Shown here piece by piece: positions 46,501-58,442 of a DNA stretch of 64,000 bases. The stretch spans positions 62,226,501 through 62,290,500 of the forward strand of contig JAZBRS010000026.1 of NCBI GenBank assembly GCA_037176725.1, written 5' to 3'. The notes below the pieces were generated by a model that had not been told where the DNA came from, did not search any database, and saw only the letters and a program-made list of their open reading frames with translations. Both the position numbers and the translations under genes were made by a program. Numbering within the stretch: position 1 is the first letter of the stretch; each line of letters opens with the position of its first letter. Source of the DNA: Posidonia oceanica (Eukaryota; Streptophyta; Magnoliopsida; Alismatales; Posidoniaceae).

Positions 46501-49257
46501 TGGGTCCTTGATTCGGCCTTGAAGTTGGCTGTTTGAGCTATTGGAGTTGCAGGTCTGTCGCTGGCCTCACCGGCTACTCGGCTGCAACTCAAGTCAGCCC
46601 TCCGGCCAACTTGGAGCCACTGTATCTCGTGACCCAGTTGTCCATCTTTCAGTTTGAATGTATGCTTTTATTCCCAGATGTGCCGGCTTTCATTCTGTGT
46701 GTTTGGCTTCAAGTTTTACATTGATTATCTATCTTAATTTTGGTAATGAAAGCTACTGCTTGGGAACACTGTGCATGGTAGCATCGCCTGATGCAGCAGC
46801 GACCAGCTCGGGCGCCACTAACAGTGGTGACTGTGTTGGCTGCTGTTCTCAGTGGTGACTCACTCTACAGTCCAAGTGGTGAGCGATCCGCCAGTCTGCC
46901 GCCTCCACGCTTTGTTTACTTGGCTTGTCTTCATGTTGATTTTGATGCTGAGCATGTCATCTGTGATTCCAATGTTTTAATCTTCAATTCTGTATCGCTT
47001 TTATGTCTCTTTTGTGGCAATGATTGCTGTTGTGTGGGAGCTGGGTTTGTGCCTCTATCGTGTGCCCTACCGGCGACAAACATAGCTGCCTGTCAGACAG
47101 GCGACCCATGCACTGATCTAGGTAGTGTGCTTAGCCACCTTTGTTGTCGCTTTTCGCCTGTTTTATTTAATGCTTCTGGTTTCAGTTTCGTTTCCCTTGT
47201 TTGTTTATCGCCTCTCTGCGACGTTTTGACTTTAATTAATCGTTTTTAAGCATGGTTTGCTAAGCTTCGCATAGTTTATAATTGCATCTTGCATACCGCC
47301 TTAGGGCGAACGTAAACCGGCATTCATTTGCCAACATTTGCCACACAAGAGTGGAAAAGCCAAGAAAGACCGATTCCTCGGACGTGTCGGGGGTGTCTAA
47401 CACCTTCCCCTCATGTAACAGGAGTCCTTACCCTTTCTCTAGACTACATTGACCTTGTGTCATATCGATTGGGACCAGATTGGCATGTTTTCATATTGCT
47501 TGAGTTTTTTCGCATGTTTTCATACGGTTTTCCTAGTCTTCCTGTTTTAATAGATTAGGTGGTGACTCCTTGTCTTTTATTTATTTTCCTTTGCGTTCTT
47601 CGCCAGTTTTCCGATGTTTTCGAGTCGAGTTTTCTCCCCGGATTCACTGCTGACCGCGGCTTCCCCCTCTCTCACAGCCCGATCGCATCACGAGCTATGG
47701 TAGCGTGTGAGAACCGTCATGACCGAGCGGGACGATCACAATATTATTCCCATAAATACAGACACTTTATATTACTCTCATAGATATATTCTATAAATAG
47801 AGTTTCTGAAAAATTGAAACTTTACATTCCATAAATATAGTTTCTGTAAAAACTCTGGTTCATTGTATGTATTGTTATTAAAGTTAATGGTTAATGTGCA
47901 GAAACAACGTATTGATGACATACACTTTTATAAAATATCAAATTTGAAAGAACAAGTTTCTTTGTTGAAAAGGGAACTAGAACAAAAGGATGTTCGGATC
48001 TCTTCATTAACCTATGACTTGGAGAAATTGGACCACAAATTTGTCATATTAACGACAAGAAATGAAGAGTTGAGAGAGGAAATATGCCATCTGAAATCAT
48101 CAATTGAAAAAAAAATCAAATATAGAAAAAAACCTCAACTAGTCTAACAGATTAGAAGGCCTTCATGTTCAACAATAAGGAAAAAAAAGGTAACCTTTAC
48201 AACGAGCCGATGAATGAAAATGATGGACTGTTATTGGATAAAGAAGATGATGTTGCATTTGACAATCGAGCTGATAATGACAACATGGAAAGAAAAGGTG
48301 ATAGTGGCGGAGACGATTCTGATGACATACCTCTAATTCAAAAGTTAAAACTTATACTAGGATCATCAAGTACTATGAAGTCTCCAAATTCAATGATTAG
48401 AAACATCAAGAAGAAACAAAGAAAGCCAACTGCTAAAGTAAAAATGAATGTTCTACCTTCAACATTTACTGTAGACTAGGTATATAACCAGATTTCCGTC
48501 AATTACTTAGTTATAAAAAGCATATACAATTATATGATTAATACACAATAATTTCTTTCATATAGAAGCTAGTTAGGAGAAGGAAGTTCAGAGGAGTCAC
48601 ACACATCACAGATTCAGAGTATATCCTCATTAATGATTTCCTCCAAAACTACAAGACAATGTAAGTATAAATAAGACTTAAGTTACAGTGAAACTAAAAG
48701 TATTACTTTAATAGTTAAGTTACAGTTTTAAATATGCTTTACTAAAAAATTATCATCACAATTTTGTTTTCTCTCATGTTGTTTAATACAAGGTGTAAAA
48801 TGGGATATAAGATAAATGACAAGATTTATTCGGATGAACACCTGAAAAGGCTTATCTACCAAATAAGTGTATATGGATCGGTTAGTTTCGTAATTATTAT
48901 TATACAACTGATGACTACAATCGTATTACAAACAACTAATAAATTATTATACAGGTGATAGAAGTATACATCAAAATTGTAAAGCATATTTACAATCTCT
49001 CGGGTGGAACTGGCGTATTCTTCACAGATGCAATAGCTTATGTAAATTTATACGAAGCAGACACTGAAGCTAATCTGACAAAAATGAAAGGAATTATAGA
49101 AGATGTTGCTAGTAACATTTTATTTTACCGAAAAATATTACTTCCCATATATTATGAATCACATTGGCATCTAATGGAAGTAAACTTCGAGCACAAGGAA
49201 TTTAGGGACTACAACTCCCCACGATCTTATAGAAGAGATTGTGAAATAGCAAGATGG
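43530..49257 (+). pseudogene. Ulp1-like (C48) cysteine peptidase gene of the transposon-associated class, broken
   Basis: Exon-like pieces: 43530-43619, 43713-43802, 43906-44507, 44594-44725, 44809-44875, [solo LTR], 47902-48147, 48165-48476, about 48569-48660, about 48793-48879 and 48955-49257. The N-terminal part (RCVPYALIKFMKFNEL ... SSDIAEILDLPNGG) matches the domain that precedes plant transposon-borne Ulp1 proteases. A coiled coil follows (LLKRELEQKDVRIS). The protease part has the His box YESHWHLMEV, but the following Y-D-S box reads YNS, losing the catalytic Asp. The Cys lobe is missing because a copia element starts at 49309. Stops lie in exon 2 (near 43734) and exon 3 (after WMLR and after PSYN). 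Family knowledge: such genes ride in Mutator-like or CACTA elements. It cannot encode an active enzyme. Confidence 0.75.
45035..47740 (+). mobile_element. Solo LTR (2.7 kb, probably gypsy) splitting the Ulp1-like pseudogene
   Basis: Begins TGCAGACACCCCATTTTG and ends GGACGATCACA, with perfect ATATT duplications at 45030-45034 and 47741-47745. It shares its head (TGYAGACACCCC) and about 430 bp of its tail (47265-47700, including ATACCGCC and GGTGRCGACTCC) with the LTR at 49888-55904, so the two are one family. Open frames at 45284-46291 are GC-bias artefacts. The interior holds short inverted words such as GGTCAGCCGC ... GCGGC-TTGACC near 46326. Confidence 0.87.
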
Positions 49258-49946
49258 GTAAGTTTATAATATCAGAATAATTTAAAAAAAAAAATAAAAT
49301 GTTACTTTTGTTGGGATTTTAGGCTTCACTAGAGCGGAAGTGAATAGTGATTTAAAGGATAAGTGTGGATTTTAACTTCTCTTTAACTACTTTAAGCAAA
49401 TTAGTAAGTAAATGAAATATGGAGATATGGATTTGAATGTTTAAACTAAAACATGCATAGAAGGAGACGAGAAGCAATGAGATTACTTAAATAATTTATA
49501 GTGGTTCAGCCTCCCCGGCTTAGTCCACTCCTCGAGAAAATCTCTTGAGAGTTACCTTAATCCTGATCTTGTTCCGGGCCAAGATCCCGCCATACACCCT
49601 TGACGAATCCACGCCATGCCCCGCAAAAATAGCTGTAACCCTTCTCGCTCCTGGAGAAGAACTCATACAAGAAAGTAGAAGATTACAATTCTTTTTCTAT
49701 ATCTCCCAGATCTCTTTTAGCTAGGTGGAAAAGGATGCTCTCTAGTTTGGGAAATATCTCTCAAAGATGTGAGTGGAATGCTCAAAGGAAATGATGGGAA
49801 TTTAGCTCAACTAAGTGTATATGATGTGCAATATACTTGTCTAATCTCTGGTATGAAATACGACTATAGTGGTGTCCTATATATAGGTGTAGACACCCCG
49901 TTTTGGCAACTGTTCGTTGATGGATCTCTCTGGAGGTTTGCTTGGA

Positions 49947-50100
49947 TTGTGGCATGGCAAACCCTAATCCTTGACCTAATCCCAAATCCTAACCCTTGAC
50001 CTAATCCCAAACCCAAATCCTTGACCAAAACCTCAAACCCATACCCATACCTAAATCCCACCTAAATCCCACCCAAATACCAGCTAAGCCTACTGAATCT
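49947..50100. repeat. Degenerate CCCTAAtc/CCCAAAt minisatellite
   Basis: A run of units like CCTAATCCCAAA and CCTTGACCTAATCCC near the head of the 49888 LTR. It resembles telomeric CCCTAAA words but is irregular. The 45035 element has a shorter counterpart near 45120. Confidence 0.65.
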
Positions 50101-50163
50101 TAAGCCTAAGCCTTAACTTAAGCCAACTCCTAAGAAAAATCCCTAAAATACCCCTAAAACACC

Positions 50164-50262
50164 TTTGAGACGTTAGACGCTGCCTGTGCCAGCGTCCTAT
50201 GTTGGACGCTCCGTGAGCCAACGTCCTATGTTAGACGCTGCTCAGGTAAGCGTCCAACGCGT
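50164..50262. repeat. Three consecutive GACGC/GCGTC hairpins
   Basis: Alternating TTAGACGCTG and CAGCGTCCTATG words form three successive inverted pairs with about 10-nt loops. This is the proximal set; the distal five modules of the same word lie at 54304-55251. Confidence 0.8.
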
Positions 50263-50636
50263 CACCGCAGCAGTGCTTTTGGCCCAAGCGTCGCTGCGCC
50301 CAAGGCCGTCCTCCATGAGCTTCGCCGCTCCCTGCGGACTTCCCCACCACCTAGCTTGCCTCAAGAACCGGTCACTCTCCTTGAAATTGCCCGTACAGCC
50401 ACCACCAACCTCCCACTTACTCACCGACCTCCCACTTACTACCTCCACTTACTCACTGTCCCCTCTGGAGGACTTTCGCGACTGCCTGCCACTTGCACCA
50501 CTTACTCGCCGTCCCCTCCAACCTGACGATGACCTCCTACCACTGTCCTTCTTGCAGACTTCTCACGAACAAAACAGGGAACCCATCTTTCCTTCAACCG
50601 ACACCACCCATTTGTAGAGAGAAAATCGAGCTCCAG

Positions 50637-53547
50637 TGTAATATCCGGGTCTCTTGGAAAATAGTGGGTATTTTTAGTGCCGGTAATTAGCGAGAAATCT
50701 GGCGTAGTTTTTGAGAGTAGTTTGGAAGTTTTGCGGTTTGTGAGGAAGAGGAGGGCTTTTGTGCAATTTTCGCGTAAAAAGTTTATTAAAGAATGCGATA
50801 TTTGCCACAGCCATGCAGCCGTCGTTCCTCCTTCTTCCGTTTTTTTGGGCGGCTGTTGGGGATGGCGTGGGGCGGCGAACTCTCCAGAGCTTCCTCCCTT
50901 CCTATTCTTCTTCTTCTTCTTCCTCCTCTTCTTCTTGCTCCTTCTTCACTCGCTGAGAGAGAGAGAAAGAGAGTCTGAGAGAGTGATGAAGGAGGCAGAG
51001 GGTGCTGGTGTTTGGTCATGAGGAAGAGGCATGCCTGATCGTTGCCCGGCAGCAGAGCAAGGTTGAGGAGTGGCCACGAGGAGCTTGGGAGCGGAGGTGA
51101 TCGCCGGAGGATGATTTGGGTCGCCGGCAGTGGAGAGAGAAGTCTATGTGGGTCGTGTGAGGTACACACCCCTTCTTTGCTTTTGATTTGGCTTAGAAAT
51201 GATGCAAATATGTAGATTGGCATGTTGTGAATGTTTGGTAGATATTTCATGATTTTAGGGGATTGTATGTGGATTTTATGGAATATTTGGTGAATGGGTT
51301 TACTGTTTGGGATTTTTGGCCGAATGACCTTCCTTGCTTTGGATTTTTATAACTTGGTCTACGGTTATCGGAATGCTTTGATTTTTGTTCCATGTGGTAG
51401 AAGACTTGGAGATCTTCATTTTGGTTATTTTTGTGGAATTTGTAGCTACATGTGCTGGGACCAGTTCAAGTTCCCAATCCGGGTGATTTTTTGGGTTTCT
51501 GCGTTCTGTCTGGAATTCTGAACTTTTAATCTGATTCCGCGTTTTGGTCTCATGTTTTTTTTCAAGGATTTTTTCTGGGAGTGTTTGGACGCCTCTTGGG
51601 TGCCTGGGGCGCCCATTCTTCTTGGATTGGCCTGGTTTTGGACCATGCCAGACCCTGTAGGGTGTTCCTTTGTTAATTGATGATTAGAATTTGATATTTG
51701 GTTTTATGGAGAGTTTTGTTGAATTAAAATGAATCTTGTCATTTAAGTGATTGGAATTCAATAAATTACATTAGGACAATATGAGAATTAAGCCAATCAT
51801 TAGGGATGAGTTAGGGTTTGCCTAAAATGGATTAGCAAGGCCCCCCTTGAGTTAGGATTGGAAATTAAAAGACTAAATAACTTAGAAATGCTAAGGTTTC
51901 CCCTAATTGGTCTAGATGGACATTAGGGAACATGATAACCTTAGAGTTAGATCTTGGCACTAGAACTTGGTGTTCTGGGTGCCGTTGTGTGGGTGTTCGG
52001 TCTCGTAAGCGCCTTGGAACTTTGGGACCGGTGTTTTGCTTGTGTGTGGTGCCGAGTGGGTAAATGTTATACCCAGAAGGTGCCTTTACTTCTTTGTTGT
52101 GTGGTGTTTTCTAATGTGGTTCTGGACTCAACAGTGGAGCTATCGAGGCCCTGTTTTGAGCTGTGCTTTCAGCTCGTGGTTTTGTGCTGTGCTTGGTGCC
52201 GCGTTTTGAGGTATTTTGAGTTGTCATTTAAGGATTTCGAAATAGTTTCCGAAAAGAGTTTTGAAAAGAAAATGCATGGGTTTGGCAAAGGTTTTGGAAA
52301 GAGTTTTCCAGTGTTTTCTATGTGTGGTGGACCAAGATACTGGAGGGGCGTGTCGACGAGATCAGGGGATGTGACGACATTCCTGGTTGGTCGGGCGCGT
52401 TGCCTAGGTTGAGGTCCTGAGACCAAGAGGCTGAGGTAAGTGTTCATCGGATCTTGGAGGTATGATACTCCTTGATTGTCGTTCACGAGGTCGAGGCTGA
52501 GGTCCACGGGTTGGGGGTACCGACTGGACTTGGAGGTATGACACTCCGCTTGTTCCGGGTGCCGAGGACCCAGGGTACTGACTGTACATAGTGTATCGTG
52601 GTAGCGGACATAGGGGGTATGTGACCTCTGGGTAGCTGGACGTGATACCTTAGTTAGTACGGGTACCGAGACTGCTTGGTGTGGACTGAGCTTGGGGGTG
52701 AGGAGCCCAGGGGTTTGGAGCACTGAGTTAGGGCGCCTAGAGGGCGTTCCCTGTGGTGTCCTGCTGAGAGACAGGACTAGCCTTGTTGTGTGGTCGGCTT
52801 TGTGAGGCTTGTTGGTTGGGACGATTCGCTCCTCCATAGGGTGGCCGACCATAGCAGTGCAGGGACATCGTGGTAGCGCCTCGGTGGACTGCTTGTGGCT
52901 GGGTGTCGTCGCTTGGGCCCGAGTGACGACCTTTTCTTTGTGTTTTGGTGTTGTTGTATGTGTTCTGAATGCTATTGAGGGTATTTAGACACGGTTGGTT
53001 GTCTAGTCCGCACCAGGAGGGTGATGGACCAGACCGTGTGTTTTGGGACTTGATTTGGCTAGTGAAGCCATTTCAAGTGTGCATAAAGATTTTGAAAAGA
53101 GCATGCATTTGGTTTTGAAAAGAAATGAGAAAAGATGATTTCAAAGGCATGTTTTCAGTAGTTTGCTTTGTGTGGGCAGTGATGTATGCCTTGCTGTGGC
53201 ATCCAGGAGAGATGCCTGTGTTTGTTTGTTTGTGGCGTGGTTACGACTGTTCCCTTGACGTTGTTTGTCGAGTTGGGGTGTGTACTGGGTGACCTATTGA
53301 GTGGTCGCTCATGTGTGCTTTGTTTCTGTTTTTGGCTGGTGCAGGATAGAAGCTGGAGTAGCTAGTGCATATAGGAAAGGGGTCACACTGCCACACATCA
53401 AGGGTTCTGGGTAAGTGAGCTATTTAAGTTTATTTTATTTCTGCTTTATAGTAATTGTGTGAATTTTGTTCTGTAGTTCATGATTGCTAATACGATTAAA
53501 AAAAAATGGTAGCTAGGTTGAGAGGTAACGACATTGGGGTCGTTACA
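50637..53547 (+). mobile_element. Solo LTR of a gypsy (Del/Tekay-like) element, 2.9 kb
   Basis: Begins TGTAATATCCGGGTCTC and ends GGGGTCGTTACA, with perfect TCCAG duplications (50632-50636 and 53548-53552). The ends resemble in style the gypsy LTR at 60472 (TGTAATGACCCGAG ... GTGTTACA when read from the same side). Internal frames are low-complexity or antisense artefacts. Confidence 0.9.
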
Positions 53548-54303
53548 TCCAGCGATTCTCTAGCCTTCCCAAGTGATCCAGAGAGCTTCCCTTGTGAGAG
53601 ATAAACCTCCCCGTGCGTTTCCCCAGCCTCCCGGTCGCCCATCCGAGCTTGTCGTCCACCGCTGTCCATCAATTCTGGCTGGCCGCACACACAAATTCCG
53701 GGCTACACACAGGTAGCTTTCTCTTACCCGTAGCTTAGGTATGCTTGTCATAGTAGGGTGAATCATTTTCCACACTTAGTTCACACTGTATGCCCATTTT
53801 TTTGCTTGCTTGCCGGAGTCTGCCGATGGGTTCACTGCCCACACGAGGCCGCCAGCCTGTGAGTGTGTGACAGCCACTGTCTCGGACCCCACGGCTTGCT
53901 TGAGGTCACAGGAAGCTTCCCCACCCTCTTCCTCCTCCGTTCGACTTGTCAGGCCCCGTTCTTGAGCTCCCGGCCGGTGACGCGAGTGGCCGCCGGCAGT
54001 CATCGGTGGAGGTGGGGGAAGGGGCGCAGGCCAATTCCTCTTTCCCTCACTGAGCTCCTCACTCCTCCCTCATCCTCGTGAAGTCTCATTGTCGAGCTTT
54101 ATGGCTCTCCGGCCTCCTAGATGGCCGAAAATGCCATGAACGCCGACGGCGAGAGGGTGGAGGTGGGTGGAGCAATCCACAAGCTCATTTCTTGCTTTAA
54201 ATATATGATTGTGTTCGTTTTTACTTACTCTTGCTTACTAGGTAGTTAGTTTCCATTTTTCAATCGATTTGGATGCTGGATTACGCCTGGATGCACCTCA
54301 ACC

Positions 54304-55251
54304 TGTAAGACGCAGAAACTGGTGCGTCTTACGTTAGACGCACCCTTTTCCAGCGTCCTACACCCTGCTTGTTCTTTTGATGTTTTTTATTTCCTTTTGC
54401 AAGTAGGATCAATGTTTTATGATACCTAATGCTTGGTGTGTGTTCTTATCATGGATTTATGCATGCCTGGTTAGCTTTCATGTTAATCCTGCTTGGTTTT
54501 TGTCCTTTTTTTTAAACAGCATCCCTGAGTGTAAGACGCAGGATACTGCGTGTCTTTTGTTAGACACGTCCTGTACCAACGTCTTGCGCTTCAGTACCCC
54601 TTTATACTTATTTTCATCTGCTAATGTGTTTTGATTGGTCCTCTGTGGTTTGATATGCTGCATATGTTCTCACGAGCCCCTGATATCGTGTTTTAGATCA
54701 TATACTAATGATTTTCTTTGGGGATTCTTCCCCCTTCTTTCAAAATAGCTTTCCAGGGTGTTGAACGCTGAGGATCCCAGCGTCCTATGTAAGACGCTGG
54801 GGATTTCAACGTCCTACACCCCAGAGTCTTATTTTCCAGTTTTGGTACTTAGAATCTTTCTTGGAATGCTTGTTTGAGTTATGAATGCATGCCAGGTTGT
54901 TGATTCCTTTCCAACTGCTCTTTGATTTCCATGTTTCCTTGGTCCTTGCAAACATGCCAGCTTTTCTTGTAGGATCTGCGCTCTCTGTGTTGGACGTTGT
55001 GAACACCTGCGTCTTAGTGTTCAACACCCTGAGCCTACTACGTCTAGATTTTACACTCACTTTTGTTTTTGCACTTTGATCATTATTTCTTTGGTTGCCT
55101 AGCTTAGTTTACTTATCCATAGTTTTCATGTGGCATTAAGATCCATGTTTTCCCAAAATATGCATGTTTTCTGTAGATTCTCGCTCTCTGTGTTAGACGC
55201 AGAGTATTCCAGCGTCTTACATAAGACGCTGGGTATTCCAGCATCCAACGC
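54304..55251. repeat. Five paired-hairpin modules at ~225-bp spacing
   Basis: Modules start at 54304, 54530, 54757, 54987 and 55190. Each reads half-site, ~10-nt gap, 18-nt palindrome, ~10-nt gap, half-site. Central palindromes include GCGTCTTACGTTAGACGC and GCGTCTTACATAAGACGC. In the second module the arms are GTGTC/GACAC, changed on both sides. The sequence between modules is diverged but also repetitive. Confidence 0.78.
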
Positions 55252-55976
55252 TTTAAAACTTACTACACCTTGTTTTTTAGCACAGTTTTCAATTCGAGTG
55301 CCGATTCCACCTTTGGTTGCTTTCACGTGTGTGTTCCAGCATCCAGGCATGTGGTTTGACACTGGCTTTCTAGCTTTACATTTTGTTTTGTTTCCCTAAC
55401 TTGCTTATCACTTTATCATGACATTTAAACTTTAATTAGTCTTTTAAACATGGTTTTGCTAAGCTTTGCATGGTTTATAATTGCATGTTGCATACCGCCC
55501 TCGGGCGAACATAAACCGGCGTTTTATGCCAACATTAGCCACACAAGAGCGGATTAGCCAAGAAAGACCGACTTCCTCAGGCGTGTCGGGGATGCCTAAC
55601 ACCTTCCCCGCACGTAACAGGAGTCCTTACCTTTCTCTGGACCGCATTGACCTTGTGTCATACATTTGGATCGGATTTGCATGTTTTTAAACTGCATGAG
55701 TTTTTCTACGTGTTTTCGCATACGGTTTTCCTAATCTTCCGGCTTTTTAATAAATTAGGTGGCGACTCCATTTCTTTTCTTTTGTTTTTCCTTTGCGTTT
55801 TTCGCTGTTTTTCCGATGTTTTCAAGTCGAGTGTCCTTCCTTGGAATCCACCGTTGGCCGTGGCCCGCGATCCAGCTTTCGAGCCGCTCGATCGCATGGT
55901 TACGATAGGCATATACTAATTTAGACACATATAAAATGAGCTCACAATTATCTCAAACGTTCACAAACGGCTACTG

Positions 55977-56174
55977 ATTCGGTATGCCAAAATTAATTAG
56001 TCGACCGAAATTCACAACGGTTGAATATCGGTATACCGAAATTTTTCGGTGTGCCGAACGTATACTTGGTTGTGAAAACAGATAGCCGAAGTATTTCGGT
56101 ATGCCAAAGCAGGTCATTGCTGTGAATACTAATATTCCCTTATTCAGTATACCGAAAATATTCGGTATGTCGAA
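55977..56174. repeat. Palindromic 14-mers TTCGGTATRCCGAA in the copia 3' LTR
   Basis: Several near-copies of the word occur, some as pairs about 18 nt apart (56028/56045 and 56143/56161). The same set recurs in the sister LTR at 60309-60456, and related words lie in the internal region at about 57935-57990. Confidence 0.8.
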
Positions 56175-56505
56175 TTGGCCTGTTTTAGCCCTATAATGAT
56201 TTTAATCAATGAATTGTGTGTTTTGAGGCTATGGCTATTTTCCTAATGCACTATGAGGGTGTTTGGAAGATTATTATAATTTTCTAAAATACAACACTCT
56301 TTTACATGACTCTTTGCATATAACTTTAGTCTTCAATCTTCAAATAATTTATCTTGATTTGCCTTGTCCTTTCATTTTGATTTCTTCATTTGCCAATATC
56401 ACCTTCTTCAAGTCCATGAGAACTTCTTTCTTAAGCTATTAAGAAGGTTAGCTCACAAATATGTTTTGTTATCATCAAAACCGAGATAAAGCATTTTTGC
56501 CAACA

Positions 56506-58440
56506 ATTTCTCCCTTTTTGATGATGACAAAAACCACAAATATTCAAAGTTATAGAAATAGCCCCCCCTTGGAATATGCATACAAGATATGTCAATAATA
56601 TCACAATACTCCCCCTAATTATATGAGTCCAATATAAAATGTCAAATATATATAATCTTAACCAATGACTCATGCACCTTCTTATTAACATGATAACTTC
56701 AAAACATTAGCTTTGGAAAACCTATCCTATTCTTCTCCCCCTTTTTGTCATAAGCAAAAAAGAATAGAATGCATAAATCCAAAGAAATATAAGCAACATA
56801 AGCAAGAGCATTATCAAAACAGATATTCAACTAAGTATCAATATAAGCTTCTCCCCTTTTATCAATATAAGGATATTCAATGAGGCATCAAAACCAGTGT
56901 TAAAATATTCAATAGGAATCTACTTCATCCTCAAAGGTAAAGTAAAAATCATCAAAATCATCCTCAAAGGTAATTAATATTCAATAAGCATCCAAATCAT
57001 ACAAATATTCATAGATATTCAGTAAGCTCCCCCTTACTTCAAGCATAGATATTTATTTACCAAAATTTACTAATTATTAAAAAAATACCAATTTATAAAA
57101 AGATGCCAATTTGTGAAATAGATACCAAGTGTAAAAAAAAAGAATCAACTTTTATACGATCAACTTTTGTAAGATTTTCAATAAGAAATCATCTTCAAAA
57201 AGTAATTGATAAGCAAAAAACATCAAATCAATTCTTTTGTTCAATTATAATCAATAAAATCAGAAATCATTTTTATTTAATCAACAATATGATGAGTAAA
57301 TAACATTTAATCAATTTCAACTTCATATGGTAAATGATATGCATGAATTTCAATTTCATATGTTAAAGTCCATTGATACCAAATGTTATATCTATACCAA
57401 TATGTTAGATCAATAGGCATAAAGATCAAAAGATATTCAGTGAGAATCACCAATTGTAAGATATTCGATGAATCATAGTAAGCTCCCCTTTACACCAATC
57501 ATGGGTAAAGAGAAAATTCAGATATTCAATAAGCTTGAAATTCATCGATTTTTATAAGAGATATCAATTAATTGTTAAAAGATACTCAATGTTGATACCA
57601 ATTGTTGGAAAATATTCAATGTTGATACGTCAATTGTTGAGATATTCAATATATTCAATGTGCTCTCCCTCGATGAGCATGGAAAAAATTTATTCCTAAA
57701 TAGATAATAATCTAAGCAAGTGTATTGCAAAGATCAGTAAAGATTGATTTCAAGGAATTATTCATAAAAACTCTCCTTTTATCAAGTATGTATAAAAAAA
57801 CTTAATTCAATAAAAGTCGAAGCAAAATACTTATAAAGATTCAAAAGTAAGATACCAATAGTCAGTATGATCACAAGTCATAAATAACAAAATTTTGATT
57901 AAGAAATAAAAAAATCAGACTTCTAGTCAATTCGGCAGACCGAATCAGAAGATTTCAGTATTCCGATCAAAAAACGGTATTCCGAACCAGTTCGAATTAA
58001 AAAAAAAAACAGAGATAAATTTTTAGGGAATAATATCAATTGTTTGTAATGTAAATTCATGATATATTGAGTAAAATTCCATCCAAATAATTTCATTAAT
58101 CAAAACAATTAACAACATCATTTTTAATGGGATTACCAATATTTGTCAATGATTAATAGTCCCATGTACCACTTAAAGAAATCAAGTAATAAGTAGAGAT
58201 TTTGGTATCCACTTAATTTTGGGTCCAAAAAGATTAGTCTTATTATTTCTCATTTTAGGGATCCATTTATCTCTTTCTTCCTTCTTCATGACAAATTCAT
58301 AACTTTCATTATTTTTTGGTCTAATAAAACTATTTTCATATGGAATAGCATTTTTAGGCACATTTTTCCTTATATCAAGAGTTTTCCTCTTATGTGTAAG
58401 CATAGTAACATCATTGAGCAAATTTTCACTTTTGAACTTT
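56506..58440 (-). other. Non-coding internal region of the gag-only copia element
   Basis: An AT-rich stretch with irregular repeats of GATATTCAAT and TCAATATAAG words where pol would normally lie. No RT, integrase or RNase H motif is visible in any frame. Confidence 0.7.
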
Positions 58441-58442
58441 AA

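Larger units (their letters stand above)
49888..55904 (+). mobile_element. Solo LTR (3.1 kb net, probably gypsy) nested in the copia LTR
   Basis: Begins TGTAGACACCCCGTTTTGG and ends near CATGGTTACG. It is flanked by ATAGG (49883-49887 and 55905-55909), and the uninterrupted sister LTR at 60230 shows the empty site with a single ATAGG. It holds a second solo LTR (50637-53547), leaving about 3.1 kb of its own. Its tail shares about 430 bp with the 45035 element. It ends TACG rather than the usual CA, perhaps by mutation. Confidence 0.85.

Noticed and set aside
49947..50100. Telomere-like CCCTAA words
   Set aside because: They are irregular, short, and within an LTR head; not an array expected at a chromosome end or interstitial telomere.
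52169..52852. 227-codon minus-strand frame
   Set aside because: It lies wholly in a solo LTR (50637-53547) and resembles no known protein.
54304..55251. Regularly spaced short repeats considered as a CRISPR array
   Set aside because: Spacing is ~225 bp, repeats are palindromic half-sites that vary, and the context is a plant LTR without cas genes.
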